Shown here piece after piece: positions 36,582 through 50,083 of a DNA stretch of 64,000 bases. Every line of letters starts with the position of its first letter. Positions within the stretch are counted from its first letter, which is position 1. This stretch comes from Linyphia triangularis (taxonomy: Eukaryota > Arthropoda > Arachnida > Araneae > Linyphiidae), in contig CAXBTE010000061.1 of assembly GCA_963978545.1 (NCBI GenBank), positions 310,001-374,000 on the forward strand. The letters run 5' to 3'. The notes beneath the pieces are model-generated. The model had not been told where the DNA came from. It was given only the letters and a program-made list of their open reading frames with translations, and made no database searches. The translations under genes and the position numbers were made by a program.

Positions 36582-39500
36582 GGCATTTGAAAATTCAAAA
36601 AATTATTTTTTCAGTCACATTTGGACAGAATATGAATATAAAACATATTTCAGGTCCCCAAAAAAAATTTGGTAGCATTTGAGCCACTATTTTCAAAGTT
36701 CAAAATTTCCCTTTGAAAATACATTGATTTTACAGTTTTTGAATTTTTACTTATAGTGTATTTGGAGCACAGTATTGTAACTTGGCCACATTTAAGGTCT
36801 TCTATAGGAGATTCTTAAAAACGAAAATCTTAACAACCACAAAATATTAAGGGGGTCAAAATTTGCAAAGTTGTTTTTTTCAGTGGTACACATACATAAT
36901 TTTTACACAGAGAGTTTTGGGAGCACAATGTTGTAACTTGGCAACATTGAAGTTCATTAATAGGAGATTCTTAAAAACGAAAATCTTAACAACCACTAAA
37001 TATTAAGGGGGTCGAAAGTTGATCCCAAAAAAGGACTGCATTTCAAACACTGAAAATTTCTGAATTTTACCTACATTTTGGGCTATAAACTGAATTAAGG
37101 GTCCTTTATTGGGCAGATTTGAAATAAAGTGACTGCAAATCATATTTCTATTTTAAAACCAAAATCTGGAAGCATTTTGAGCAGTTTTTTGGAAAAGTGA
37201 TTTTTTCATAAAATTTCCTAAGGCTAACCCCTTTGAAAAATTTCGAAAAATTTGAAAATTCAAAAAATTATTTTTTCAGTCACATTTGGACAGAATATGA
37301 ATATAAAACATATTTCAGGTCCCCAAAAAAAATTTGGTAGCATTTGAGCCACTATTTTCAAAGTTCAAAATTTCCCTTTGAAAATACATTGATTTTACAG
37401 TTTTTGAATTTTTACTCATAGTGTATTTTGAGCACAGTATTGTAACTTGGCCACATTTAAGGTCTTCTATAGGAGATTCTTAAAAACGAAAATCTTAACA
37501 ACCACAAAATATTAAGGGGGTCAAAATTTGCAAAGTTGTTTTTTTCAGTGGTACACATACATAATTTTTACACAGAGAGTTTTGGGAGCACAATGTTGTA
37601 ACTTGGCAACATTGAAGTTCATTAATAGGAGATTCTTAAAAACGAAAATCTTAACAACCACTAAATATTAAGGGGGTCGAAAGTTGATCCCAAAAAAGGA
37701 CTGCATTTCAAACACTGAAAATTTCTGAATTTTACCTACATTTTGGGCTATAAACTGAATTAAGGGTCCTTTATTGGGCAGATTTGAAATAAAGTGACTG
37801 CAAATCATATTTCTATTTTAAAACCAAAATCTGGAAGCATTTTGAGCCATTTTTTGGAAAAGTGATTTTTTCATAAAATTTCCTAAGGCTAACCCCTTTG
37901 AAAAATTTCGAAAAATTTGAAAATTCAAAAAATTATTTTTTCAGTCACATTTGGACAGAATATAAATATAAAACATATTTCAGGTCCCCAAAAAAAATTT
38001 GGTAGCATTTGAGCCACTATTTTCAAAGTTCAAAATTTCCCTTTGAAAATACATTGATTTTACAGTTTTTGAATTTTTACTCATAGTGTATTTGGAGCAC
38101 AGTATTGTAACTTGGCCACATTTAAGGTCTTCTATAGGAGATTCTTAAAAACGAAAATCTTAACAACCACAAAATATTAAGGGGGTCAAAATTTGCAAAG
38201 TTGTTTTTTTCAGTGGTACACATACATAATTTTTACACAGAGAGTTTTGGGAGCACAATGTTGTAACTTGGCAACATTGAAGTTCATTAATAGGAGATTC
38301 TTAAAAACGAAAATCTTAACAACCACTAAATATTAAGGGGGTCGAAAGTTGATCCCAAAAAAGGACTGCATTTCAAACACTGAAAATTTCTGAATTTTAC
38401 CTACATTTTGGGCTATAAACTGAATTAAGGGTCCTTTATTGGGCAGATTTGAAATAAAGTGACTGCAAATCATTTTTCTATTTTAAAACCAAAATCTGGA
38501 AGCATTTTGAGCCATTTTTTGGAAAAGTGATTTTTTCATAAAATTTCCTAAGGCTAACCCCTTTGAAAAATTTCGAAAAATTTGAAAATTCAAAAAATTA
38601 TTTTTTCAGTCACATTTGGACAGAATATGAATATAAAACATATTTCAGGTCCCCAAAAAAAATTTGGTAGCATTTGAGCCACTATTTTCAAAGTTCAAAA
38701 TTTCCCTTTGAAAATACATTGATTTTACAGTTTTTGAATTTTTACTCATAGTGTATTTGGAGCACAGTATTGTAACTTGGCCACATTTAAGGTCTTCTAT
38801 AGGAGATTCTTAAAAACGAAAATCTTAACAACCACAAAATATTAAGGGGGTCAAAATTTGCAAAGTTGTTTTTTTCAGTGGTACACATACATAATTTTTA
38901 CACAGAGAGTTTTGGGAGCACAATGTTGTAACTTGGCAACATTGAAGTTCATTAATAGGAGATTCTTAAAAACGAAAATCTTAACAACCACTAAATATTA
39001 AGGGGGTCGAAAGTTGATCCCAAAAAAGGACTGCATTTCAAACACTGAAAATTTCTGAATTTTACCTACATTTTGGGCTATAAACTGAATTAAGGGTCCT
39101 TTATTGGGCAGATTTGAAATAAAGTGACTGCAAATCATATTTCTATTTTAAAACCAAAATCTGGAAGCATTTTGAGCAGTTTTTTGGAAAAGTGATTTTT
39201 TCATAAAATTTCCTAAGGCTAACCCCTTTGAAAAATTTCGAAAAATTTGAAAATTCAAAAAATTATTTTTTCAGTCACATTTGGACAGAATATGAATATA
39301 AAACATATTTCAGGTCCCCAAAAAAAATTTGGTAGCATTTGAGCCACTATTTTCAAAGTTCAAAATTTCCCTTTGAAAATACATTGATTTTACAGTTTTT
39401 GAATTTTTACTCATAGTGTATTTGGAGCACAGTATTGTAACTTGGCCACATTTAAGGTCTTCTATAGGAGATTCTTAAAAACGAAAATCTTAACAACCAC

Positions 39501-40546
39501 AAAATATTAAGGGGGTCAAAATTTGCAAAGTTGTTTTTTTCAGTGGTACACATACATAATTTTTACACAGAGAGTTTTGGGAGCACAATGTTGTAACTTG
39601 GCAACATTGAAGTTCATTAATAGGAGATTCTTAAAAACGAAAATCTTAACAACCACTAAATATTAAGGGGGTCGAAAGTTGATCCCAAAAAAGGACTGCA
39701 TTTCAAACACTGAAAATTTCTGAATTTTACCTACATTTTGGGCTATAAACTGAATTAAGGGTCCTTTATTGGGCAGATTTGAAATAAAGTGACTGCAAAT
39801 CATATTTCTATTTTAAAACCAAAATCTGGAAGCATTTTGAGCCATTTTTTGGAAAAGTGATTTTTTCATAAAATTTCCTAAGGCTAACCCCTTTGAAAAA
39901 TTTCGAAAAATTTGAAAATTCAAAAAATTATTTTTTCAGTCACATTTGGACAGAATATAAATATAAAACATATTTCAGGTCCCCAAAAAAAATTTGGTAG
40001 CATTTGAGCCACTATTTTCAAAGTTCAAAATTTCCCTTTGAAAATACATTGATTTTACAGTTTTTGAATTTTTACTCATAGTGTATTTGGAGCACAGTAT
40101 TGTAACTTGGCCACATTTAAGGTCTTCTATAGGAGATTCTTAAAAACGAAAATCTTAACAACCACAAAATATTAAGGGGGTCAAAATTTGCAAAGTTGTT
40201 TTTTTCAGTGGTACACATGCATAATTTTTACACAGAGAGTTTTGGGAGCACAATGTTGTAACTTGGCAACATTGAAGTTCATTAATAGGAGATTCTTAAA
40301 AACGAAAATCTTAACAACCACTAAATATTAAGGGGGTCGAAAGTTGATCCCAAAAAAGGACTGCATTTCAAACACTGAAAATTTCTGAATTTTACCTACA
40401 TTTTGGGCTATAAACTGAATTAAGGGTCCTTTATTGGGCAGATTTGAAATAAAGTGACTGCAAATCATATTTCTATTTTAAAACCAAAATCTGGAAGCAT
40501 TTTGAGCCATTTTTTGGAAAAGTGATTTTTTCATAAAATTTCCTAA
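36582..40546. repeat. Six-unit segment, second tandem copy (3965 bp)
   Basis: Carries the same ordered markers as 32617-36581 at a constant 3965-bp offset: the 25-bp deletion (36582), CTTATAGTG (about 36750), GAGCAG (37182, 39177), AAATCATTTTTCTA (38467) and CATGCAT (40216). After 40546 the next unit has the normal undeleted B repeat, so the copy ends there. Confidence 0.9.
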
Positions 40547-42268
40547 GGCTAACCCCTTTGAAAAATTTCGAAAAATTTGAAAATTCAAAAAATTATTTTT
40601 TCAGTCACATTTGGACAGAATATGAATATAAAACATATTTCAGGTCCCCAAAAAAAATTTGGTAGCATTTGAGCCACTATTTTCAAAGTTCAAAATTTCC
40701 CTTTGAAAATACATTGATTTTACAGTTTTTGAATTTTTACTCATAGTGTATTTGGAGCACAGTATTGTAACTTGGCCACATTTAAGGTCTTCTATAGGAG
40801 ATTCTTAAAAACGAAAATCTTAACAACCACAAAATATTAAGGGGGTCAAAATTTATAAAGTTGTTTTTTTCAGTGGTACACATACATAATTTTTACACAG
40901 AGAGTTTTGGGAGCACAATGTTGTAACTTGGCAACATTGAAGTTCATTAATAGGAGATTCTTAAAAACGAAAATCTTAACAACCACTAAATATTAAGGGG
41001 GTCGAAAGTTGATCCCAAAAAAGGACTGCATTTCAAACACTGAAAATTTCTGAATTTTACCTACATTTTGGGCTATAAACTGAATTAAGGGTCCTTTATT
41101 GGGCAGATTTGAAATAAAGTGACTGCAAATCATATTTCTATTTTAAAACCAAAATCTGGAAGCATTTTGAGCCATTTTTTGGAAAAGTGATTTTTTCATA
41201 AAATTTCCTAAGGCTAACCCCTTTGAAAAATTTCGAAAAATTTGAAAATTCAAAAAATTATTTTTTCAGTCACATTTGGACAGAATATGAATATAAAACA
41301 TATTTCAGGTCCCCAAAAAAAATTTGGTAGCATTTGAGCCACTATTTTCAAAGTTCAAAATTTCCCTTTGAAAATACATTGATTTTACAGTTTTTGAATT
41401 TTTACTCATAGTGTATTTGGAGCACAGTATTGTAACTTGGCCACATTTAAGGTCTTCTATAGGAGATTCTTAAAAACGAAAATCTTAACAACCACAAAAT
41501 ATTAAGGGGGTCAAAATTTGCAAAGTTGTTTTTTTCAGTGGTACACATACATAATTTTTACACAGAGAGTTTTGGGAGCACAATGTTGTAACTTGGCAAC
41601 ATTGAAGTTCATTAATAGGAGATTCTTAAAAACGAAAATCTTAACAACCACTAAATATTAAGGGGGTCGAAAGTTGATCCCAAAAAAGGACTGCATTTCA
41701 AACACTGAAAATTTCTGAATTTTACCTACATTTTGGGCTATAAACTGAATTAAGGGTCCTTTATTGGGCAGATTTGAAATAAAGTGACTGCAAATCATAT
41801 TTCTATTTTAAAACCAAAATCTGGAAGCATTTTGAGCCATTTTTTGGAAAAGTGATTTTTTCATAAAATTTCCTAAGGCTAACCCCTTTGAAAAATTTCG
41901 AAAAATTTGAAAATTCAAAAAATTATTTTTTCAGTCACATTTGGACAGAATATGAATATAAAACATATTTCAGGTCCCCAAAAAAAATTTGGTAGCATTT
42001 GAGCCACTATTTTCAAAGTTCAAAATTTCCCTTTGAAAATACATTGATTTTACAGTTTTTGAATTTTTACTCATAGTGTATTTGGAGCACAGTATTGTAA
42101 CTTGGCCACATTTAAGGTGTTCTATAGGAGATTCTTAAAAACGAAAATCTTAACAACCACAAAATATTAAGGGGGTCAAAATTTGCAAAGTTGTTTTTTT
42201 CAGTGGTACACATACATAATTTTTACACAGAGAGTTTTGGGAGCACAATGTTGTAACTTGGCAACATT

Positions 42269-42820
42269 GAAGTTTATTAATAGGAGATTCTTAAAAACGA
42301 AAATCTTAACAACCACTAAATATTAAGGGGGTCGAAAGTTGATCCCAAAAAAGGACTGCATTTCAAACACTGAAAATTTCTGAATTTTACCTACATTTTG
42401 GGCTATAAACTGAATTAAGGGTCCTTTTTTGGGCAGATTTGAAATAAAGTGACTGCAAATCATATTTCTATTTTAAAACCAAAATCTGGAAGCATTTTGA
42501 GCCATTTTTTGGAAAAGTGATTTTTTCATAAAATTTCCTAAGGCTAACCCCTTTGAAAAATTTCGAAAACTTTGAAAATTCAAAAAATTATTTTTTCAGT
42601 CACATTTGGACAGAATATAAATATAAAACATATTTCAGATCCCCAAAAAAAATTTGGTAGCATTTGAGCCACTATTTTCAAAGTTCAAAATTTCCCTTTG
42701 AAAATACATTGATTTTACAGTTTTTGAATTTTTACTCATAGTGTATTTGGAGCACAGTATTGTAACTTGGCCACATTTAAGGTCTTCTATAGGAGATTCT
42801 TAAAAACGAAATTCTTAACA
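42269..42820. repeat. C-array haplotype H1, second copy
   Basis: GAAGTTTATTAATAG (42269), GAAAACTTTGAAAATTC, TTTCAGATCCCC and CGAAATTCTTAACAAC repeat the set seen at 24363. The CGAAGGTTGATCCC variant follows at 44332 in this copy, one unit closer than in copies one and three (27091 and 52260), so a unit was lost between them here. Confidence 0.83.
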
Positions 42821-44766
42821 ACCACAAAATATTAAGGGGGTCAAAATTTGCAAAGTTGTTTTTTTCAGTGGTACACATACATAATTTTTACACAGAGAGT
42901 TTTGGGAGCACAATGTTGTAACTTGGCAACATTGAAGTTCATTAATAGGAGATTCTTAAAAACGAAAATCTTAACAACCACTAAATATTAAGGGGGTCGA
43001 AAGTTGATCCCAAAAAAGGACTGCATTTCAAACACTGAAAATTTCTGAATTTTACCTACATTTTGGGCTATAAACTGAATTAAGGGTCCTTTATTGGGCA
43101 GATTTGAAATAAAGTGACTGCAAATCATATTTCTATTTTAAAACCAAAATCTGGAAGCATTTTGAGCCATTTTTTGGAAAAGTGATTTTTTCATAAAATT
43201 TCCTAAGGCTAACCCCTTTGAAAAATTTCGAAAAATTTGAAAATTCAAAAAATTATTTTTTCAGTCACATTTGGACAGAATATGAATATAAAACATATTT
43301 CAGGTCCCCAAAAAAAATTTGGTAGCATTTGAGCCACTATTTTCAAAGTTCAAAATTTCCCTTTGAAAATACATTGATTTTACAGTTTTTGAATTTTTAC
43401 TCATAGTGTATTTTGAGCACAGTATTGTAACTTGGCCACATTTAAGGTCTTCTATAGGAGATTCTTAAAAACGAAAATCTTAACAACCACAAAATATTAA
43501 GGGGGTCAAAATTTGCAAAGTTGTTTTTTTCAGTGGTACACATACATAATTTTTACACAGAGAGTTTTGGGAGCACAATGTTGTAACTTGGCAACATTGA
43601 AGTTCATTAATAGGAGATTCTTAAAAACGAAAATCTTAACAACCACTAAATATTAAGGGGGTCGAAAGTTGATCCCAAAAAAGGACTGCATTTCAAACAC
43701 TGAAAATTTCTGAATTTTACCTACATTTTGGGCTATAAACTGAATTAAGGGTCCTTTATTGGGCAGATTTGAAATAAAGTGACTGCAAATCATATTTCTA
43801 TTTTAAAACCAAAATCTGGAAGCATTTTGAGCCATTTTTTGGAAAAGTGATTTTTTCATAAAATTTCCTAAGGCTAACCCCTTTGAAAAATTTCGAAAAA
43901 TTTGAAAATTCAAAAAATTATTTTTTCAGTCACATTTGGACAGAATATAAATATAAAACATATTTCAGGTCCCCAAAAAAAATTTGGTAGCATTTGAGCC
44001 ACTATTTTCAAAGTTCAAAATTTCCCTTTGAAAATACATTGATTTTACAGTTTTTGAATTTTTACTCATAGTGTATTTGGAGCACAGTATTGTAACTTGG
44101 CCACATTTAAGGTCTTCTATAGGAGATTCTTAAAAACGAAAATCTTAACAACCACAAAATATTAAGGGGGTCAAAATTTGCAAAGTTGTTTTTTTCAGTG
44201 GTACACATACATAATTTTTACACAGAGAGTTTTGGGAGCACAATGTTGTAACTTGGCAACATTGAAGTTCATTAATAGGAGATTCTTAAAAACGAAAATC
44301 TTAACAACCACTAAATATTAAGGGGGTCGAAGGTTGATCCCAAAAAAGGACTGCATTTCAAACACTGAAAATTTCTGAATTTTACCTACATTTTGGGCTA
44401 TAAACTGAATTAAGGGTCCTTTATTGGGCAGATTTGAAATAAAGTGACTGCAAATCATATTTCTATTTTAAAACCAAAATCTGGAAGCATTTTGAGCCAT
44501 TTTTTGGAAAAGTGATTTTTTCATAAAATTTCCTAAGGCTAACCCCTTTGAAAAATTTCGAAAAATTTGAAAATTCAAAAAATTATTTTTTCAGTCACAT
44601 TTGGACAGAATATGAATATAAAACATATTTCAGGTCCCCAAAAAAAATTTGGTAGCATTTGAGCCACTATTTTCAAAGTTCAAAATTTCCCTTTGAAAAT
44701 ACATTGATTTTACAGTTTTTGAATTTTTACTCATAGTGTATTTGGAGCACAGTATTGTAACTTGGC

Positions 44767-46219
44767 CATATTTAAGGTCTACTATAGGAGATTCTTAAAA
44801 ACGAAAATCTTAACAACCACAAAATATTAAGGGGGTCAAAATTTGCAAAGTTGTTTTTTTCAGTGGTACACATACATAATTTTTACACAGAGAGTTTTGG
44901 GAGCACAATGTTGTAACTTGGCAACATTGAAGTTCATTAATAGGAGATTCTTAAAAACGAAAATCTTAACAACCACTAAATATTAAGGGGGTCGAAAGTT
45001 GATCCCAAAAAAGGACTGCATTTCAAACACTGAAAATTTCTGAATTTTACCTACATTTTGGGCTATAAACTGAATTAAGGGTCCTTTTTTGGGCAGATTT
45101 GAAATAAAGTGACTGCAAATCATATTTCTATTTTAAAACCAAAATCTGGAAGCATTTTGAGCCATTTTTTGGAAAAGTGATTTTTTCATAAAATTTCCTA
45201 AGGCTAACCCCTTTGAAAAATTTCGAAAAATTTGAAAATTCAAAAAATTATTTTTTCAGTCACATTTGGACAGAATATGAATATAAAACATATTTCAGGT
45301 CCCCAAAAAAAATTTGGTAGCATTTGAGCCACTATTTTCAAAGTTCAAAATTTCCCTTTGAAAATACATTGATTTTACAGTTTTTGAATTTTTACTCATA
45401 GTGTATTTGGAGCAGAGTATTGTAACTTGGCCACATTTAAGGTCTTCTATAGGAGATTCTTAAAAACGAAAATCTTAACAACCACAAAATATTAAGGGGG
45501 TCAAAATTTGCAAAGTTGTTTTTTTCAGTGGTACACATACATAATTTTTACACAGAGAGTTTTGGGAGCACAATGTTGTAACTTGGCAACATTGAAGTTC
45601 ATTAATAGGAGATTCTTAAAAACGAAAATCTTAACAACCACTAAATATTAAGGGGGTCGAAAGTTGATCCCAAAAAAGGACTGCATTTCAAACACTGAAA
45701 ATTTCTGAATTTTACCTACATTTTGGGCTATAAACTGAATTAAGGGTCCTTTTTTGGGCAGATTTGAAATAAAGTGACTGTAAATCATATTTCTATTTTA
45801 AAACCAAAATCTGGAAGCATTTTGAGCCATTTTTTGGAAAAGTGATTTTTTTCATAAAATTTCCTAAGGCTAACCCCTTTGAAAAATTTCGAAAAATTTG
45901 AAAATTCAAAAAATTATTTTTTCAGTCACATTTGGACAGAATATGAATATAAAACATATTTCAGGTCCCCAAAAAAAATTTGGTAGCATTTGAGCCACTA
46001 TTTTCAAAGTTCAAAATTTCCCTTTGAAAATACATTGATTTTACAGTTTTTGAATTTTTACTCATAGTGTATTTGGAGCACAGTATTGTAACTTGGCCAC
46101 ATTTAAGGTCTTCTATAGGAGATTCTTAAAAACGAAAATCTTAACAACCACAAAATATTAAGGGGGTCAAAATTTGCAAAGTTGTTTTTTTCAGTGGTAC
46201 ACATACATAATTTTTAAAC
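44767..46219. repeat. C-array haplotype H2, second copy
   Basis: Repeats the ordered markers of 30851-32303: TTGGCCATATTTAAGG, GGAGCAGAGTATTG (45411), GACTGTAAATC, GATTTTTTTCAT and TTTTTAAACAGAG. One private change distinguishes it, AAGGTCTACTATAGG near 44778 in place of AAGGTCTTCTATAGG. Confidence 0.85.
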
Positions 46220-46532
46220 AGAGAGTTTTGGGAGCACAATGTTGTAACTTGGCAACATTGAAGTTCATTAATAGGAGATTCTTAAAAACGAAAATCTTAA
46301 CAACCACTAAATATTAAGGGGGTCGAAAGTTGATCCCAAAAAAGGACTGCATTTCAAACACTGAAAATTTCTGAATTTTACCTACATTTTGGGCTATAAA
46401 CTGAATTAAGGGTCCTTTATTGGGCAGATTTGAAATAAAGTGACTGCAAATCATATTTCTATTTTAAAACCAAAATCTGGAAGCATTTTGAGCCATTTTT
46501 TGGAAAAGTGATTTTTTCATAAAATTTCCTAA

Positions 46533-49142
46533 GGCATTTGAAAATTCAAAAAATTATTTTTTCAGTCACATTTGGACAGAATATGAATATAAAACATATT
46601 TCAGGTCCCCAAAAAAAATTTGGTAGCATTTGAGCCACTATTTTCAAAGTTCAAAATTTCCCTTTGAAAATACATTGATTTTACAGTTTTTGAATTTTTA
46701 CTTATAGTGTATTTGGAGCACAGTATTGTAACTTGGCCACATTTAAGGTCTTCTATAGGAGATTCTTAAAAACGAAAATCTTAACAACCACAAAATATTA
46801 AGGGGGTCAAAATTTGCAAAGTTGTTTTTTTCAGTGGTACACATACATAATTTTTACACAGAGAGTTTTGGGAGCACAATGTTGTAACTTGGCAACATTG
46901 AAGTTCATTAATAGGAGATTCTTAAAAACGAAAATCTTAACAACCACTAAATATTAAGGGGGTCGAAAGTTGATCCCAAAAAAGGACTGCATTTCAAACA
47001 CTGAAAATTTCTGAATTTTACCTACATTTTGGGCTATAAACTGAATTAAGGGTCCTTTATTGGGCAGATTTGAAATAAAGTGACTGCAAATCATATTTCT
47101 ATTTTAAAACCAAAATCTGGAAGCATTTTGAGCAGTTTTTTGGAAAAGTGATTTTTTCATAAAATTTCCTAAGGCTAACCCCTTTGAAAAATTTCGAAAA
47201 ATTTGAAAATTCAAAAAATTATTTTTTCAGTCACATTTGGACAGAATATGAATATAAAACATATTTCAGGTCCCCAAAAAAAATTTGGTAGCATTTGAGC
47301 CACTATTTTCAAAGTTCAAAATTTCCCTTTGAAAATACATTGATTTTACAGTTTTTGAATTTTTACTCATAGTGTATTTTGAGCACAGTATTGTAACTTG
47401 GCCACATTTAAGGTCTTCTATAGGAGATTCTTAAAAACGAAAATCTTAACAACCACAAAATATTAAGGGGGTCAAAATTTGCAAAGTTGTTTTTTTCAGT
47501 GGTACACATACATAATTTTTACACAGAGAGTTTTGGGAGCACAATGTTGTAACTTGGCAACATTGAAGTTCATTAATAGGAGATTCTTAAAAACGAAAAT
47601 CTTAACAACCACTAAATATTAAGGGGGTCGAAAGTTGATCCCAAAAAAGGACTGCATTTCAAACACTGAAAATTTCTGAATTTTACCTACATTTTGGGCT
47701 ATAAACTGAATTAAGGGTCCTTTATTGGGCAGATTTGAAATAAAGTGACTGCAAATCATATTTCTATTTTAAAACCAAAATCTGGAAGCATTTTGAGCCA
47801 TTTTTTGGAAAAGTGATTTTTTCATAAAATTTCCTAAGGCATTTGAAAATTCAAAAAATTATTTTTTCAGTCACATTTGGACAGAATATGAATATAAAAC
47901 ATATTTCAGGTCCCCAAAAAAAATTTGGTAGCATTTGAGCCACTATTTTCAAAGTTCAAAATTTCCCTTTGAAAATACATTGATTTTACAGTTTTTGAAT
48001 TTTTACTTATAGTGTATTTGGAGCACAGTATTGTAACTTGGCCACATTTAAGGTCTTCTATAGGAGATTCTTAAAAACGAAAATCTTAACAACCACAAAA
48101 TATTAAGGGGGTCAAAATTTGCAAAGTTGTTTTTTTCAGTGGTACACATACATAATTTTTACACAGAGAGTTTTGGGAGCACAATGTTGTAACTTGGCAA
48201 CATTGAAGTTCATTAATAGGAGATTCTTAAAAACGAAAATCTTAACAACCACTAAATATTAAGGGGGTCGAAAGTTGATCCCAAAAAAGGACTGCATTTC
48301 AAACACTGAAAATTTCTGAATTTTACCTACATTTTGGGCTATAAACTGAATTAAGGGTCCTTTATTGGGCAGATTTGAAATAAAGTGACTGCAAATCATA
48401 TTTCTATTTTAAAACCAAAATCTGGAAGCATTTTGAGCAGTTTTTTGGAAAAGTGATTTTTTCATAAAATTTCCTAAGGCTAACCCCTTTGAAAAATTTC
48501 GAAAAATTTGAAAATTCAAAAAATTATTTTTTCAGTCACATTTGGACAGAATATGAATATAAAACATATTTCAGGTCCCCAAAAAAAATTTGGTAGCATT
48601 TGAGCCACTATTTTCAAAGTTCAAAATTTCCCTTTGAAAATACATTGATTTTACAGTTTTTGAATTTTTACTCATAGTGTATTTTGAGCACAGTATTGTA
48701 ACTTGGCCACATTTAAGGTCTTCTATAGGAGATTCTTAAAAACGAAAATCTTAACAACCACAAAATATTAAGGGGGTCAAAATTTGCAAAGTTGTTTTTT
48801 TCAGTGGTACACATACATAATTTTTACACAGAGAGTTTTGGGAGCACAATGTTGTAACTTGGCAACATTGAAGTTCATTAATAGGAGATTCTTAAAAACG
48901 AAAATCTTAACAACCACTAAATATTAAGGGGGTCGAAAGTTGATCCCAAAAAAGGACTGCATTTCAAACACTGAAAATTTCTGAATTTTACCTACATTTT
49001 GGGCTATAAACTGAATTAAGGGTCCTTTATTGGGCAGATTTGAAATAAAGTGACTGCAAATCATATTTCTATTTTAAAACCAAAATCTGGAAGCATTTTG
49101 AGCCATTTTTTGGAAAAGTGATTTTTTCATAAAATTTCCTAA
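46533..49142. repeat. Two-unit segment duplicated in tandem (2 x 1305 bp)
   Basis: The 25-bp deletion (46533 and 47838), TTTTACTTATAGTG (about 46700 and 48005) and GAGCAGTTTTTTGG (47133 and 48438) all recur at 1305 bp, which is 2 x 665 minus 25. The segment resembles the opening two units of the six-unit segment at 32617. Confidence 0.88.
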
Positions 49143-49531
49143 GGCCCCCTTTGAAAAATTTCGAAAAATTTGAAAATTCAAAAAATTATTTTTTCAGTCA
49201 CATTTGGACAGAATATGAATATAAAACATATTTCAGGTCCCCAAAAAAAATTTGGTAGCATTTGAGCCACTATTTTCAAAGTTCAAAATTTCCCTTTGAA
49301 AATACATTGATTTTACAGTTTTTGAATTTTTACTCATAGTGTATTTGGAGCACAGTATTGTAACTTGGCCACATTTAAGGTCTTCTATAGGAGATTCTTA
49401 AAAACGAAAATCTTAACAACCACAAAATATTAAGGGGGTCAAAATTTGCAAAGTTGTTTTTTTCAGTGGTACACATACATAATTTTTACACAGAGAGTTT
49501 TGGGAGCACAATGTTGTAACTTGGCAACATT

Positions 49532-50083
49532 GAAGTTTATTAATAGGAGATTCTTAAAAACGAAAATCTTAACAACCACTAAATATTAAGGGGGTCGAAA
49601 GTTGATCCCAAAAAAGGACTGCATTTCAAACACTGAAAATTTCTGAATTTTACCTACATTTTGGGCTATAAACTGAATTAAGGGTCCTTTTTTGGGCAGA
49701 TTTGAAATAAAGTGACTGCAAATCATATTTCTATTTTAAAACCAAAATCTGGAAGCATTTTGAGCCATTTTTTGGAAAAGTGATTTTTTCATAAAATTTC
49801 CTAAGGCTAACCCCTTTGAAAAATTTCGAAAACTTTGAAAATTCAAAAAATTATTTTTTCAGTCACATTTGGACAGAATATAAATATAAAACATATTTCA
49901 GATCCCCAAAAAAAATTTGGTAGCATTTGAGCCACTATTTTCAAAGTTCAAAATTTCCCTTTGAAAATACATTGATTTTACAGTTTTTGAATTTTTACTC
50001 ATAGTGTATTTGGAGCACAGTATTGTAACTTGGCCACATTTAAGGTCTTCTATAGGAGATTCTTAAAAACGAAATTCTTAACA
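49532..50083. repeat. C-array haplotype H1, third copy
   Basis: Third occurrence of the linked set GAAGTTTATTAATAG, GAAAACTTTGAAAATTC, TTTCAGATCCCC and CGAAATTCTTAACAAC, 7263 bp after the second copy. The spacing from TTTCAGATCCCC to CGAAGGTTGATCCC (52260) is 2360 bp, the same as in the first copy, so this copy kept the original internal arrangement. Confidence 0.83.
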
